Shown here piece by piece: positions 7,940 through 15,456 of a DNA stretch of 20,360 nt. The DNA lies in NCBI GenBank assembly GCA_030594025.1, contig JAUVFY010000004.1, positions 1 through 20,360 of the forward strand, given 5' to 3'. Position 1 is the stretch's first letter, and every line of letters starts with the position of its first letter. The translations under genes and the position numbers were made by a program. This stretch comes from Deltaproteobacteria bacterium (GTDB lineage Bacteria > Desulfobacterota > GWC2-55-46 > JAUVFY01). Below the pieces are notes generated by a model, which was given only the letters and a program-made list of their open reading frames with translations, was not told the origin of the DNA and made no database searches.

Positions 7940-8794
7940 TTATCTCAAAGTTTTATCCTTTGTTGTCACCGGGTACCCGTTGTCAGTAACTATAAGGACC
8001 TCTTCTAGCTTTTTAAGGTTAGCACCCGGCTTTACCTCTATGTAGTTGAAGAAGTTGTCTTCGCCCTTTTCCACGGCCCTTACCTCACCCACCAGCAACC
8101 CCTTCGGGAATATGCCCGAGTGTCCCGCCGTTACCACCCGGGCGCCCACCTGGACGTCTTCGAGAAGCCTTACGTACTTGAGTATAAGCCCCCCGGTACC
8201 GTTACCTTCCACAACACCCTTGACCCTTGTGCGCTGAAGGATTACGTCAATATTAGACCTCGGGTCGTTAAGGAGAAGCGCCGTTGACGTGTGCCTTGAA
8301 ACCTCGACAACCCTTCCCACAACCCCGTCGGGGCTTAATAGCGGCATGTCCACGTTGATACCGTCTTTGGTGCCTTTGTTGAGTTTGACCGTCCGGATCC
8401 ATCCGGCGCCCCTGTTAAAACCGAGGATGCCGGCGGCAACGGTCGAAAATGGAGCGCTTTCCTTGAAGGCGAGGAGTTCTTTTAACCTCATGTTCAACCA
8501 GAGCTCTTCTTTAAGCTTGTTGTTCTCTTCAACAAGCCTGTTGACGTCCTTTCTCAACGCCTCGTTCTCCTGGTTAACTTCCACGAGGTAGACGTAGCCC
8601 TGCCACAGTTCTTTAAAGGAGTTTTTTGTTTGGAGGATTGCGCTCTGGACGGGGGCTACGGTTAAATCGAGGAGACCTTTGACTAATACCGTCCCCCCTG
8701 TGCCCTTTCTGTCAGCTGAGGCAAGATGCAAAGAAAAGAGACACAGGAGCAAAGAGGCTATTATTATCTGGTGTCTCTTGAGTAAGGTGATCAT
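7940..8794 (-). CDS. mreC: Rod shape-determining protein MreC
   Basis: MreC is a bitopic protein whose periplasmic part scaffolds PBP2 and RodA. The 284 residues show an N-terminal membrane segment (about 9-27), a coiled coil (about 65-110, rich in Glu, Asn, Leu and Lys) and the beta-rich MreC core. The core has family motifs GILGFNRGAGWIRTVKLNKGTKDGI, DGVVGRVVEVSRHTSTALLLNDPRS and GHSGIFPKGLLVGEV. The ATG at 8794 comes two bases after the mreB stop, so the two genes are very tightly linked. The ribosome site is weak, which suggests re-initiation after mreB. Confidence 0.96.
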   Translation of the reverse strand: MITLLKRHQIIIASLLLCLFSLHLASADRKGTGGTVLVKGLLDLTVAPVQSAILQTKNSFKELWQGYVYLVEVNQENEALRKDVNRLVEENNKLKEELWLNMRLKELLAFKESAPFSTVAAGILGFNRGAGWIRTVKLNKGTKDGINVDMPLLSPDGVVGRVVEVSRHTSTALLLNDPRSNIDVILQRTRVKGVVEGNGTGGLILKYVRLLEDVQVGARVVTAGHSGIFPKGLLVGEVRAVEKGEDNFFNYIEVKPGANLKKLEEVLIVTDNGYPVTTKDKTLR

Positions 8795-8796
8795 CT

Positions 8797-9828
8797 TCAG
8801 CTAGGTATGGTCACTTCTTTAAGTAGTTTCATCTCGCCAAGGACCTTGCCCGCGCCCTTGACCACGCAGGTCAACGGGTCTTCGGCGATCGTGACCGGGA
8901 GTTTGGTTTCGTCCCGGAGAATCACGTCTATGTTCTTCAAAAGCGACCCGCCTCCGGCAAGTACAACCCCCTTGTCTACCATGTCCGCTGCCAGCTCGGG
9001 GGGAGTAGTCTCCAGGACCTGTTTTACCGCCTCGATAATCGCGTTTATTGGCTCGTTCAGGGCCTCCCTTATCTCACCCGCCTCTATGGTAATCGTAGCG
9101 GGGATGCCTGTTACGAGGTTAGAGCCCTTAATCTCTATCGTCCTGTGCTCTTCCTCAGGTGTTGTAAGGCCCAGCGTCATCTTTATCGTTTCGGCGATAC
9201 TACTGCCTATCGACAGGTTGTACTTCCTCTTTATGTATTGAACTATCACCTCGTCGAACCTATCTCCGCCGATGCGTATGGATTTTGACCTGACCACCCC
9301 GGCAAGGGATATCACGGCTATCTCGCAGGTGCCGCCCCCTATATCGACTATCATGTTGCCCGACGGTTCGGTAATGGGGAGCCCGGCCCCTATGGCCGCG
9401 GCCATAGGTTCTTCTATAAGATATACCTCCGACGCGCCGGCGGAATAAGCCGTTTCCTTTACGGCCCTTTTTTCGACCTGGGTGATGCCTGAGGGCACGC
9501 CCACGATTATTCTTGGTCTTACCAGAAGCCGCCTGTTGTGGACCTTGGCTATGAAATACTTGAGCATCTCCTCGGTAGTTTCGAAATCAGCTATGACGCC
9601 GTCCTTCAAGGGCCTTATGGCCAGAATATTGCCGGGGGTCTTACCGAGCATGGCCTTGGCCTCAGTGCCCACGGCCAGGACCCTTCTGCCCTTGCCGTCC
9701 TTTTTTATGGCCACAACGGAGGGTTCGTTCGTAACTATGCCCTTGCCCTTTACGTAAATGAGGGTACTGGCTGTACCGAGGTCTATTGCGAGGTCGTTGG
9801 AAAAAAGCCCGAGGATGTAATTAATCAT
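8797..9828 (-). CDS. mreB: Bacterial actin MreB
   Basis: MreB is the actin homologue that forms membrane-bound filaments and guides cell-wall insertion. The 343-residue protein has the phosphate-1 loop DLGTAST (16-22), the phosphate-2 loop DIGGGTCEIAV (162-172), the connecting motif IEEPMAAAIGAGLPI, the adenosine-site GGSLL near 290, and an N-terminal hydrophobic/amphipathic stretch INYILGLFS that could bind membrane. The ATG at 9828 has a GGGTG ribosome site about six bases upstream and lies about 14 bases from a predicted transcription start. It is the first gene of the leftward operon. Confidence 0.98.
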   Translation of the reverse strand: MINYILGLFSNDLAIDLGTASTLIYVKGKGIVTNEPSVVAIKKDGKGRRVLAVGTEAKAMLGKTPGNILAIRPLKDGVIADFETTEEMLKYFIAKVHNRRLLVRPRIIVGVPSGITQVEKRAVKETAYSAGASEVYLIEEPMAAAIGAGLPITEPSGNMIVDIGGGTCEIAVISLAGVVRSKSIRIGGDRFDEVIVQYIKRKYNLSIGSSIAETIKMTLGLTTPEEEHRTIEIKGSNLVTGIPATITIEAGEIREALNEPINAIIEAVKQVLETTPPELAADMVDKGVVLAGGGSLLKNIDVILRDETKLPVTIAEDPLTCVVKGAGKVLGEMKLLKEVTIPS

Positions 9829-9848
9829 AGTTTCACCCGAATCTGCTA

Positions 9849-9854
9849 ATTATA
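9849..9854 (-). promoter_or_regulatory. -10 box of the mre-operon promoter
   Basis: Read on the minus strand this is a perfect TATAAT, immediately preceded by TG. It would place the transcript start near 9842, giving a leader of about 14 bases before mreB. A recognisable -35 hexamer is missing at 16-18 bp: only TTCCGT sits at the 17-bp position. The promoter may therefore need an activator or rely on the strong -10. Confidence 0.55.
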
Positions 9855-9879
9855 CAATTCTAACAGAAAAACGGAACTT

Positions 9880-9908
9880 TTGGCAAGGGGAAAATTTAGC
9901 AAAATAGT
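9880..9908 (+). promoter_or_regulatory. Candidate promoter for ppiD
   Basis: TTGGCA (9880-9885) and AATAGT (9903-9908) are separated by 17 bp and match the sigma-70 consensus at 4 of 6 positions each. A second candidate, TTGAAT (9908-9913) with TACCAT (9931-9936), lies just downstream, also at 17 bp. Either gives a leader of roughly 70-100 bases before ppiD. The AT-rich divergent region supports a promoter; which of the two is used is unknown. Confidence 0.35.
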
Positions 9909-9959
9909 TGAATTTATAAAGAAATTTTATTACCATACATTAATTCACGAAACTGTGAC

Positions 9960-9975
9960 TCTCCCAGCCGGGAGA
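9960..9975 (+). other. Stem-loop in the ppiD leader
   Basis: TCTCCC and GGGAGA form a perfect 6-bp stem around an AGCC loop, 34 bases upstream of the ppiD start. There is no T-run after it, so it is not a terminator. It could be a leader-RNA structure or an operator half-site pair; nothing else in the sequence decides this. Confidence 0.35.
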
Positions 9976-10008
9976 TGGAGTAAAAATTTCAATGACCGGA
10001 GGTATTTG

Positions 10009-11928
10009 ATGCTTGAACTTATAAGGAAAAGACGCCGCTCCTTGCTTATACTCATGTTCTTTTTCGCCATTATCGTAGTTTTCGTCTTCTGGGGTGTGGG
10101 GCCTGCTCCCCAGAGGGGTGCCGAGTCCCAGGTCGTTGCAAGGGTGGACGGAGAGATTATAACAACAGAGGAGTATGGAAACCTCTACCGCAGGCAGATC
10201 GATTCCTACAGGGACACCCTGGGCGAAAGGTTTTCTGAAGAGCTCCTGGAAACGCTCAATCTAAGGCAGAGGACCATTGACACGCTCATAAACCAGGTAC
10301 TTGTGCTGAAGGAGGGCCAAGCTCAGGGCATAAAGGTAACCAAGAAGGAGGTCCAGGACACCATCCTTGCGATGCCCGCTTTTCAAAGAGACGGTGTCTT
10401 TGACAGGGGCCTCTATTTCGCCGTCCTTCAAAGAAACCGCATAAGGCCTGACGAGTTCGAAAAAAGCGCTGAGAATGATATCCGCGCACAGAAGGTCCGG
10501 GGGCTTGTCATAAAGGACGTGGCCGTTACTGACAAGGAGCTCAGGGAGGCATTTACAAGGGATTTCAGGAAGATATCCCTCGAGTACCTTGTAATCGGTG
10601 CGGACCTTTTCACCGACATCGTAGAGGTCACCGAAGAGGAGGCAAGGCAGTATCTCGAAACAAACAGCCCAGCTTTTACGGAACCAACAAGGATAAAGGC
10701 CTTTTATGCAGATGTGAAGTTCGGTGAACTGGCCGGAGAGATAGAGGTGACGGAAGAGGCGGTAAAGAACTATTATGAGAGGTTCGCAACCGAGTTTCAG
10801 ACCACAGACGAGGTAAAGGCAAGGCACATACTGATAAGGCCCGATGTGGGTATTGAGGACGCCGCAGAGGCAAAGGAAAAGGCAAGGATGAAGGCCCGGG
10901 AGATACTCGATATGGTCAAGGCCGGGGTGGATTTCTCGGAGCTCGCCAAGACGCATTCCCAGGATACGGGCTCTGCAGCACGCGCGGGGGATCTCGGCTA
11001 CTTCGCAAGGGGGGTCATGGTAAGGCCCTTCGAAGAGGCCGCGTTTAAACTCGCCGTCGGCGAGGTGAGCGGTATCGTTGAGACCATGTACGGCTTTCAC
11101 ATTATCAAGGTTGAGGACATTAAGAAAGCACGGACACTGAGCTTAGAGGAGGCGGCGGAAAAGATTAAGGAGCAGCTCTCCGAGCGGGGAGCCATAAAGG
11201 TGGGCTGGGAGAAGATGACGGAACTCAGAAGGGTCTTCCAGGAGACCGGGGCTCTCGAGGAGTTAAAAGCTGCTGCATCCCGCGAGGGCATAAAGGCCTC
11301 TGAAACGGGTCTCTTCTCGGAAGCCGACCTTAACGTCGAGATTGCGGCGAACCCCACGCTCAAGACCACCGCTTTCCTTCTGGACAAGGGCGAGGTGAGC
11401 GGAGTACTTGAAGTCTCCGGGGGGCTTTACTTAATCAAGGTGCTTGAAAGGGTTGAGGAACACGTCCCTCCGTACGAGGATATTTCCGAGCGGGTAAAGC
11501 AGACACTTAAAAGGGAGAAGGCGACCGAATTGGCTGAAGACAAGGCCGGGGAGTTCTTAGAGAGGCTTAAACAAGGCGAAGAACTCGAAGGCCTTGCAAA
11601 AAAGGAGAACCATACGGTATCTGAATCAGGCCTTTTCAGTAAAAAAGACGGAGTTATCCCGGATATCGGCATTTTCGTCGGCAATAACGACGCACTTTTT
11701 GAACTGAAAAAGGACGCCCCTTACTTCAGCGAGGTGCTTCCCCGGGGCGATAGCTTCTATATCCTTAAGCTCAAGGATTCCGAGGAGGCCGACAAAGGCC
11801 AGTTCGAAGGGGAAAAAGAAAGGCTCAGGACCGCCATCCTCTCCGACAAGCAGCAAAAGGCCTTAAGCGAATGGATAGATGAGCTCAGAGCCAGGGCTAA
11901 AATCACCATAAACGAGGAACTCTTATAA
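10009..11928 (+). CDS. ppiD: PpiD-type inner-membrane periplasmic chaperone (SurA_N/parvulin)
   Basis: A 639-residue membrane-anchored folding factor for proteins leaving the Sec translocon. Residues 1-10 are basic, 11-31 form a membrane segment, about 40-190 are the SurA-like N-terminal chaperone region, and 268-370 form a parvulin-type peptidyl-prolyl isomerase domain (VKARHILIRP through YGFHIIKVED). Two later segments (near 440-475 and 565-600) look like the tail half of a parvulin fold, and the C-terminus is helical and highly charged. The size and order fit E. coli PpiD (623 residues). The open frame extends upstream to a TTG at 9880, but the ATG at 10009 has GGAGG six bases upstream and begins the typical positive-inside anchor, so it is chosen. 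The gene is divergent from mreB and probably co-transcribed with proS 15 bases downstream. Confidence 0.9.
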   Translation: MLELIRKRRRSLLILMFFFAIIVVFVFWGVGPAPQRGAESQVVARVDGEIITTEEYGNLYRRQIDSYRDTLGERFSEELLETLNLRQRTIDTLINQVLVLKEGQAQGIKVTKKEVQDTILAMPAFQRDGVFDRGLYFAVLQRNRIRPDEFEKSAENDIRAQKVRGLVIKDVAVTDKELREAFTRDFRKISLEYLVIGADLFTDIVEVTEEEARQYLETNSPAFTEPTRIKAFYADVKFGELAGEIEVTEEAVKNYYERFATEFQTTDEVKARHILIRPDVGIEDAAEAKEKARMKAREILDMVKAGVDFSELAKTHSQDTGSAARAGDLGYFARGVMVRPFEEAAFKLAVGEVSGIVETMYGFHIIKVEDIKKARTLSLEEAAEKIKEQLSERGAIKVGWEKMTELRRVFQETGALEELKAAASREGIKASETGLFSEADLNVEIAANPTLKTTAFLLDKGEVSGVLEVSGGLYLIKVLERVEEHVPPYEDISERVKQTLKREKATELAEDKAGEFLERLKQGEELEGLAKKENHTVSESGLFSKKDGVIPDIGIFVGNNDALFELKKDAPYFSEVLPRGDSFYILKLKDSEEADKGQFEGEKERLRTAILSDKQQKALSEWIDELRARAKITINEELL

Positions 11929-11943
11929 GAGGACGAGACTGAT

Positions 11944-13650
11944 ATGAGACTATCCAGTATGCTTTTGCCAACCCTCAGGGAGTCGCCCGCCGACGCGGAG
12001 GTCGTAAGCCACAAGCTCATGGTGAGGGCGGGGCTTATAAGGAAGGTGGCCGCCGGCATATATAACCTTCTTCCCCTGGGGCTCAGGGTCATACAGAAGG
12101 TTGAAGGTATCGTAAGAGAGGAGATGAACCGGGCGGGGGCCCAGGAGGTCTTGATGCCTTTCGTCCTGCCGGCGGAACTCTGGCGGGAGAGCGGCAGGTG
12201 GGACGTATATGGCAAGGAACTTTTAAGGTTCAAGGACCGCCACGGCCGGGACTTCTGCCTGGGACCCACCCACGAGGAGGGCATAACCGACATGGTTCGC
12301 GGTGAGGTGCGCTCTTACAGGGACCTGCCCGTCAACCTCTACCAGATCCAGACCAAGTTCCGAGACGAGATACGTCCCAGGTTCGGGCTTATGAGGGGAA
12401 GGGAATTCATGATGAAGGACGCATACTCCTTCCACGCAACCGACGAGAGCGCTGAGGAGGAGTACCAAAACATGTTCGATACCTACAGCCGGATATTCAA
12501 AAGATGCGGCCTTGCCTTTTGTGCCGTCGAGGCTGAGACCGGCCCCATAGGAGGTTCTTTTTCCCATGAGTTCATGGTTCTTGCCGATACCGGTGAGGAC
12601 GCGATCGTTAACTGCTCGAAGTGCGACTACGCGGCGAACGTCGAGAGGGCGGAGATAAAGGGGCCCGAGGGGAAACCCCTAAGAAAGGAAAAACAAGAAC
12701 CGCTGAAAAAGGTCTCCACACCGGGGATGAAGAGTGTCGAAGAGGTTAGCTCCTTTTTGAAGGTCGAACCCTCCAGGCTTATAAAAACTCTCATTTACGA
12801 AACAGACAAGGGCATAGTGGCGGCCCTTGTGAGGGGGGATTTCGAGATCAACGAGGCGAAGCTCAGAAGGATGCTCGCAGTAGAATTTGTCCGTCTTGCG
12901 GAAGAAGAGACGATCGAAAAAATAACGGGCGCACCCATGGGTTTTGCCGGCCCTGTGGGCCTGGGGATTGAAATAGCCGCCGACTTCAGCGTAAAGGACA
13001 TGGAAAACGGGGTTACCGGGGCTAACGAGGCCGACGCACACCTTACGAGTGTAAACCCCGAGAGGGATTTTAAGGCCCTTTACGGAGATATAAGGACCGC
13101 GGTGGAGGGTGACCCTTGCCCCAGGTGTTCATCCCCACTTAAGCTTAGGCGGGGCATAGAGGTCGGCCATATATTCAAGCTGGGCACCAAGTACAGCGAA
13201 TCAATGGGCGCCACGTTCCTCGATGAGAAAGGAAAAGAGAGGCCCATGATAATGGGCTGCTACGGAATAGGCATAGGAAGGACCGCTGCCGCGGCCATCG
13301 AACAGAACCATGACGAAAACGGCATAATCTGGCCTATTCCATTGGCCCCCTTTGACTGCGAGATATTGCCCGTAAACGTAAACGACCCGGAGACATTGAA
13401 GACCGCCGAGTCCCTTTACGTCTCCCTGGGCGAAAAAGGTATGGAGGTCCTCCTTGACGACCGGGACGAAAGGGCCGGGGTCAAGTTCAAAGACGCAGAC
13501 CTTATAGGCATCCCCGTAAGGGTTACCGTGAGTTCAAGGACCCTGGAAGAGGGTTCCGTGGAGGTTAAGCAAAGAAGGGCAGCCGACAAAAGGCTCGTTA
13601 AAGTAGGGGATGCAGCCGGCGAGGTCGAGAGGTTGTTGAAGAACGACTGA
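11944..13650 (+). CDS. proS: Prolyl-tRNA synthetase (bacterial type, with editing domain)
   Basis: A class II aminoacyl-tRNA synthetase of 568 residues that charges tRNA-Pro. The N-terminal block SHKLMVRAGLIRKVAAGIYN and LPLGLRVIQKVEGIVREEM is characteristic. Motif 2 surrounds RPRFGLMRGREFMMKDAYSF (about 140-159) and motif 3 is GCYGIGIGRTAAAAIEQ (about 439-455). Between motifs 2 and 3 lies the YbaK-like editing insertion (about 230-390), which clears mischarged alanyl-tRNA-Pro; this marks the bacterial form. CxxC pairs flank the insert (CSKC and CPRC). The C-terminal anticodon-binding domain is present from about 465. The ATG at 11944 has a purine-rich GAGGACGAG upstream and follows ppiD closely. 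Confidence 0.97.
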   Translation: MRLSSMLLPTLRESPADAEVVSHKLMVRAGLIRKVAAGIYNLLPLGLRVIQKVEGIVREEMNRAGAQEVLMPFVLPAELWRESGRWDVYGKELLRFKDRHGRDFCLGPTHEEGITDMVRGEVRSYRDLPVNLYQIQTKFRDEIRPRFGLMRGREFMMKDAYSFHATDESAEEEYQNMFDTYSRIFKRCGLAFCAVEAETGPIGGSFSHEFMVLADTGEDAIVNCSKCDYAANVERAEIKGPEGKPLRKEKQEPLKKVSTPGMKSVEEVSSFLKVEPSRLIKTLIYETDKGIVAALVRGDFEINEAKLRRMLAVEFVRLAEEETIEKITGAPMGFAGPVGLGIEIAADFSVKDMENGVTGANEADAHLTSVNPERDFKALYGDIRTAVEGDPCPRCSSPLKLRRGIEVGHIFKLGTKYSESMGATFLDEKGKERPMIMGCYGIGIGRTAAAAIEQNHDENGIIWPIPLAPFDCEILPVNVNDPETLKTAESLYVSLGEKGMEVLLDDRDERAGVKFKDADLIGIPVRVTVSSRTLEEGSVEVKQRRAADKRLVKVGDAAGEVERLLKND

Positions 13651-13759
13651 ATTGGGGCTACAATTGAATTAAAGGACATTCCTTGCCCGGACCCGTCCGG
13701 ACCGGTAAGTCGGATCTTTTCTTATCCCTCAGCATTATAAAAGGCACTTGGCCTATATT
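13651..13759 (+). other. Intergenic gap with a short GC hairpin
   Basis: This 109-base gap separates proS from the hydrolase cassette. CCGGA (13687-13691) and TCCGG (13696-13700) form a 5-bp stem with a CCCG loop, and a partly T-rich stretch follows at 13714-13725. This could be a weak terminator for the ppiD-proS transcript, but the T-run is not adjacent to the stem. A TATAAA at 13736-13741 could be a -10 box for the next gene, without a good -35. Confidence 0.3.
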
Positions 13760-14824
13760 ATGAAGTCCGCTATAGTACCGCTTTTCTTATCTTTGGCCAT
13801 CATTTCTTCGACCGCTCATGCACTGGAGGAACCCATTTCAATAGAGGATATCGCAAGGAAAAAACTGCATCACCTCGAAGACGGCAGTTTCTTCAACCCA
13901 TGGTGCACAGACTGCAACAGAAGTTTTCTCGATTACCTCAAGTGGCGTCTGTCCACGAACGCATTCCGCGAAGAAAGAAAAAAGAACGTAGAGCTCCGGG
14001 TGGTAAGACCCGACTTCAAAGCGCTCGACGAACGGGGCGGTGATTACATCGTATGGCTCGGTCATGCATCGGTTTTTATGAGGATAGGAGGAAAGACCGT
14101 AATAACAGACCCTGTTTTCTGGGACGTAAACTTCCTTTTAAGGAGGGTGACCCCTTTTCCCGTCGAGCCCGAAAGGCTTCCCCGCATAGACTATGTACTC
14201 ATCTCCCACGGCCACTACGACCACCTGAATACCAGGTCAATAGAGTTTTTGAAGCAAAGGTTCGACCCGACTTTTATAACAGGCCCTGGCTATGAAGAAT
14301 ATCTCAGTTCAATAGGGATATCGAAGCGCCTGGCGCTTGACTGGTGGGAAAGCCACGTTAACGGGGAGATGAAGATCACGTCGCTGCCTGTCCAGCACTG
14401 GTCGAAAAGGGGGCTCTTCGACACAAACAGGATGCTCTGGTCGAGTTTCTTGGTCGAAAGTCATGGCGTGAAGTATTACTGGGTCGGGGACTCGGGTTAT
14501 TTCAGGGGTTTTAGAGAAGTGGGCGAGAAGTTCGGCCCCATAGACGTTTTACTCGTTACCATAGGCCACTACGAGCCGCGGTGGTTTATGAAACAAAACC
14601 ATGCAAACCCGGAAGAGGCGTTAGAGATCGCAAAGGACGTCAGGGCAAAGACCTTTATCCCGATACACTGGGGGACATTCGATTTAACGGATGAACCCTT
14701 GTGGTACCCCATAGAACGCCTGAAGGAGGTCTATAGGGCCGGCGAGGGACCTGTGCTTGAAATTCTGGACCAGGGGGGACACTTTTATAGTAGCAGCCCG
14801 GAAGATAAAGGGACACTTAAATGA
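13760..14824 (+). CDS. Exported NAPE-PLD-like metallo-beta-lactamase-fold hydrolase
   Basis: A 354-residue zinc hydrolase of the NAPE-PLD/UlaG-like branch of the metallo-beta-lactamase superfamily. An N-terminal signal peptide (about 1-21, ending AHA) predicts export. The fold opens with IVWLGHASVFMRIGGKTVITDP (about 97-118). The metal ligands expected for NAPE-PLD are all present: HGHYDH (H150, H152, D154, H155), H213 in VQHWS, D244 in VGDSGY, and H303 in PIHWGTF. A CTDC pair at 49-52 is extra. Family members include N-acyl-phosphatidylethanolamine phospholipase D and lactonases, so a periplasmic lipid or lactone substrate is possible but unproven. The ATG at 13760 is chosen because it begins a good signal peptide; an in-frame TTG lies four codons upstream. 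The stop overlaps the next start (ATGA), implying one transcript with the phosphoribosyltransferases. Confidence 0.85.
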   Translation: MKSAIVPLFLSLAIISSTAHALEEPISIEDIARKKLHHLEDGSFFNPWCTDCNRSFLDYLKWRLSTNAFREERKKNVELRVVRPDFKALDERGGDYIVWLGHASVFMRIGGKTVITDPVFWDVNFLLRRVTPFPVEPERLPRIDYVLISHGHYDHLNTRSIEFLKQRFDPTFITGPGYEEYLSSIGISKRLALDWWESHVNGEMKITSLPVQHWSKRGLFDTNRMLWSSFLVESHGVKYYWVGDSGYFRGFREVGEKFGPIDVLLVTIGHYEPRWFMKQNHANPEEALEIAKDVRAKTFIPIHWGTFDLTDEPLWYPIERLKEVYRAGEGPVLEILDQGGHFYSSSPEDKGTLK

Positions 14825-15456
14825 AGATATTTGCCGACAGGAAGGAGGCCGGCACCGAGCTTGCGTCAAGGTTGAAAAGTTACAAGGACGCCGAAGGGGT
14901 CATCGTGCTCGCGTTACCCAGGGGAGGGGTTGTTACCGGAAGGGAGGTGGCCTCTTACCTCAACTGTTACCTCGATGTAATCATCATAAGGAAAATAGGC
15001 TATCCCGGGCAGCCCGAGTTTGCCATAGGGGCGGTCTCGGAGACGGGCACCGTTGTCTTGAACGAGCAGGTGATTTCCACTTACGGTGTTTCAAACGAAT
15101 ACATTGAAGAAGAGGTCTCCGGGCAGAAAGAGGAGGTCGAAAGAAGGGTCGCTCTGTACAGGAAAGGCAAAAGATTGCCCGATTTGAAAGATAAAACCAT
15201 CGTACTCATAGATGACGGTGTGGCCACAGGTGCTTCTATGAAGGCCGCCATATCGACATTGAAGGAAGAGGGTATTAAAAAACTCATTGTGGCGGTCCCC
15301 GTGGCCCCACCTTCGACCGTTATGGAACTCGAAGAGCTGGTGGACGAACTTATATGCCTTGAGACACCGGCGGACTTCATGGCCGTCGGTGCCTATTACC
15401 GTGACTTCACGCAGGTTACCGACGATGAAGTGATAGAGGTGCTCGGAGGTGGGTAG
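14821..15456 (+). CDS. Phosphoribosyltransferase family protein (COG1926-like), first copy
   Basis: A 211-residue cytosolic type I phosphoribosyltransferase-fold protein. The PRPP-binding loop reads VLIDDGVATGAS (128-139), with the canonical two acidic residues and Thr-Gly. An early pyrophosphate-loop-like LALPRGGVVTG (30-40) and a VIIIRKIGYPGQPEFAIGAV block (53-72) are typical of the predicted phosphoribosyltransferases grouped as COG1926. Their substrate is not established. An insert of about 35 charged residues (about 92-126) precedes the PRPP loop. The ATG at 14821 overlaps the hydrolase stop and has AAGGG about nine bases upstream. It is paralogous to the next gene. A base or nucleotide salvage role is possible but not shown. 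Confidence 0.85.
   Translation: MKIFADRKEAGTELASRLKSYKDAEGVIVLALPRGGVVTGREVASYLNCYLDVIIIRKIGYPGQPEFAIGAVSETGTVVLNEQVISTYGVSNEYIEEEVSGQKEEVERRVALYRKGKRLPDLKDKTIVLIDDGVATGASMKAAISTLKEEGIKKLIVAVPVAPPSTVMELEELVDELICLETPADFMAVGAYYRDFTQVTDDEVIEVLGGG

Noticed and set aside
9880..10008. N-terminal extension of ppiD from a TTG at 9880
   Set aside because: The extension has no homology-like features, overlaps the promoter region, and the ATG at 10009 has a well-placed GGAGG and starts a proper membrane anchor.
10261..11100. 279-codon minus-strand open frame opposite ppiD
   Set aside because: Antisense to a well-supported gene, no family resemblance, no ribosome site; a by-product of codon bias.
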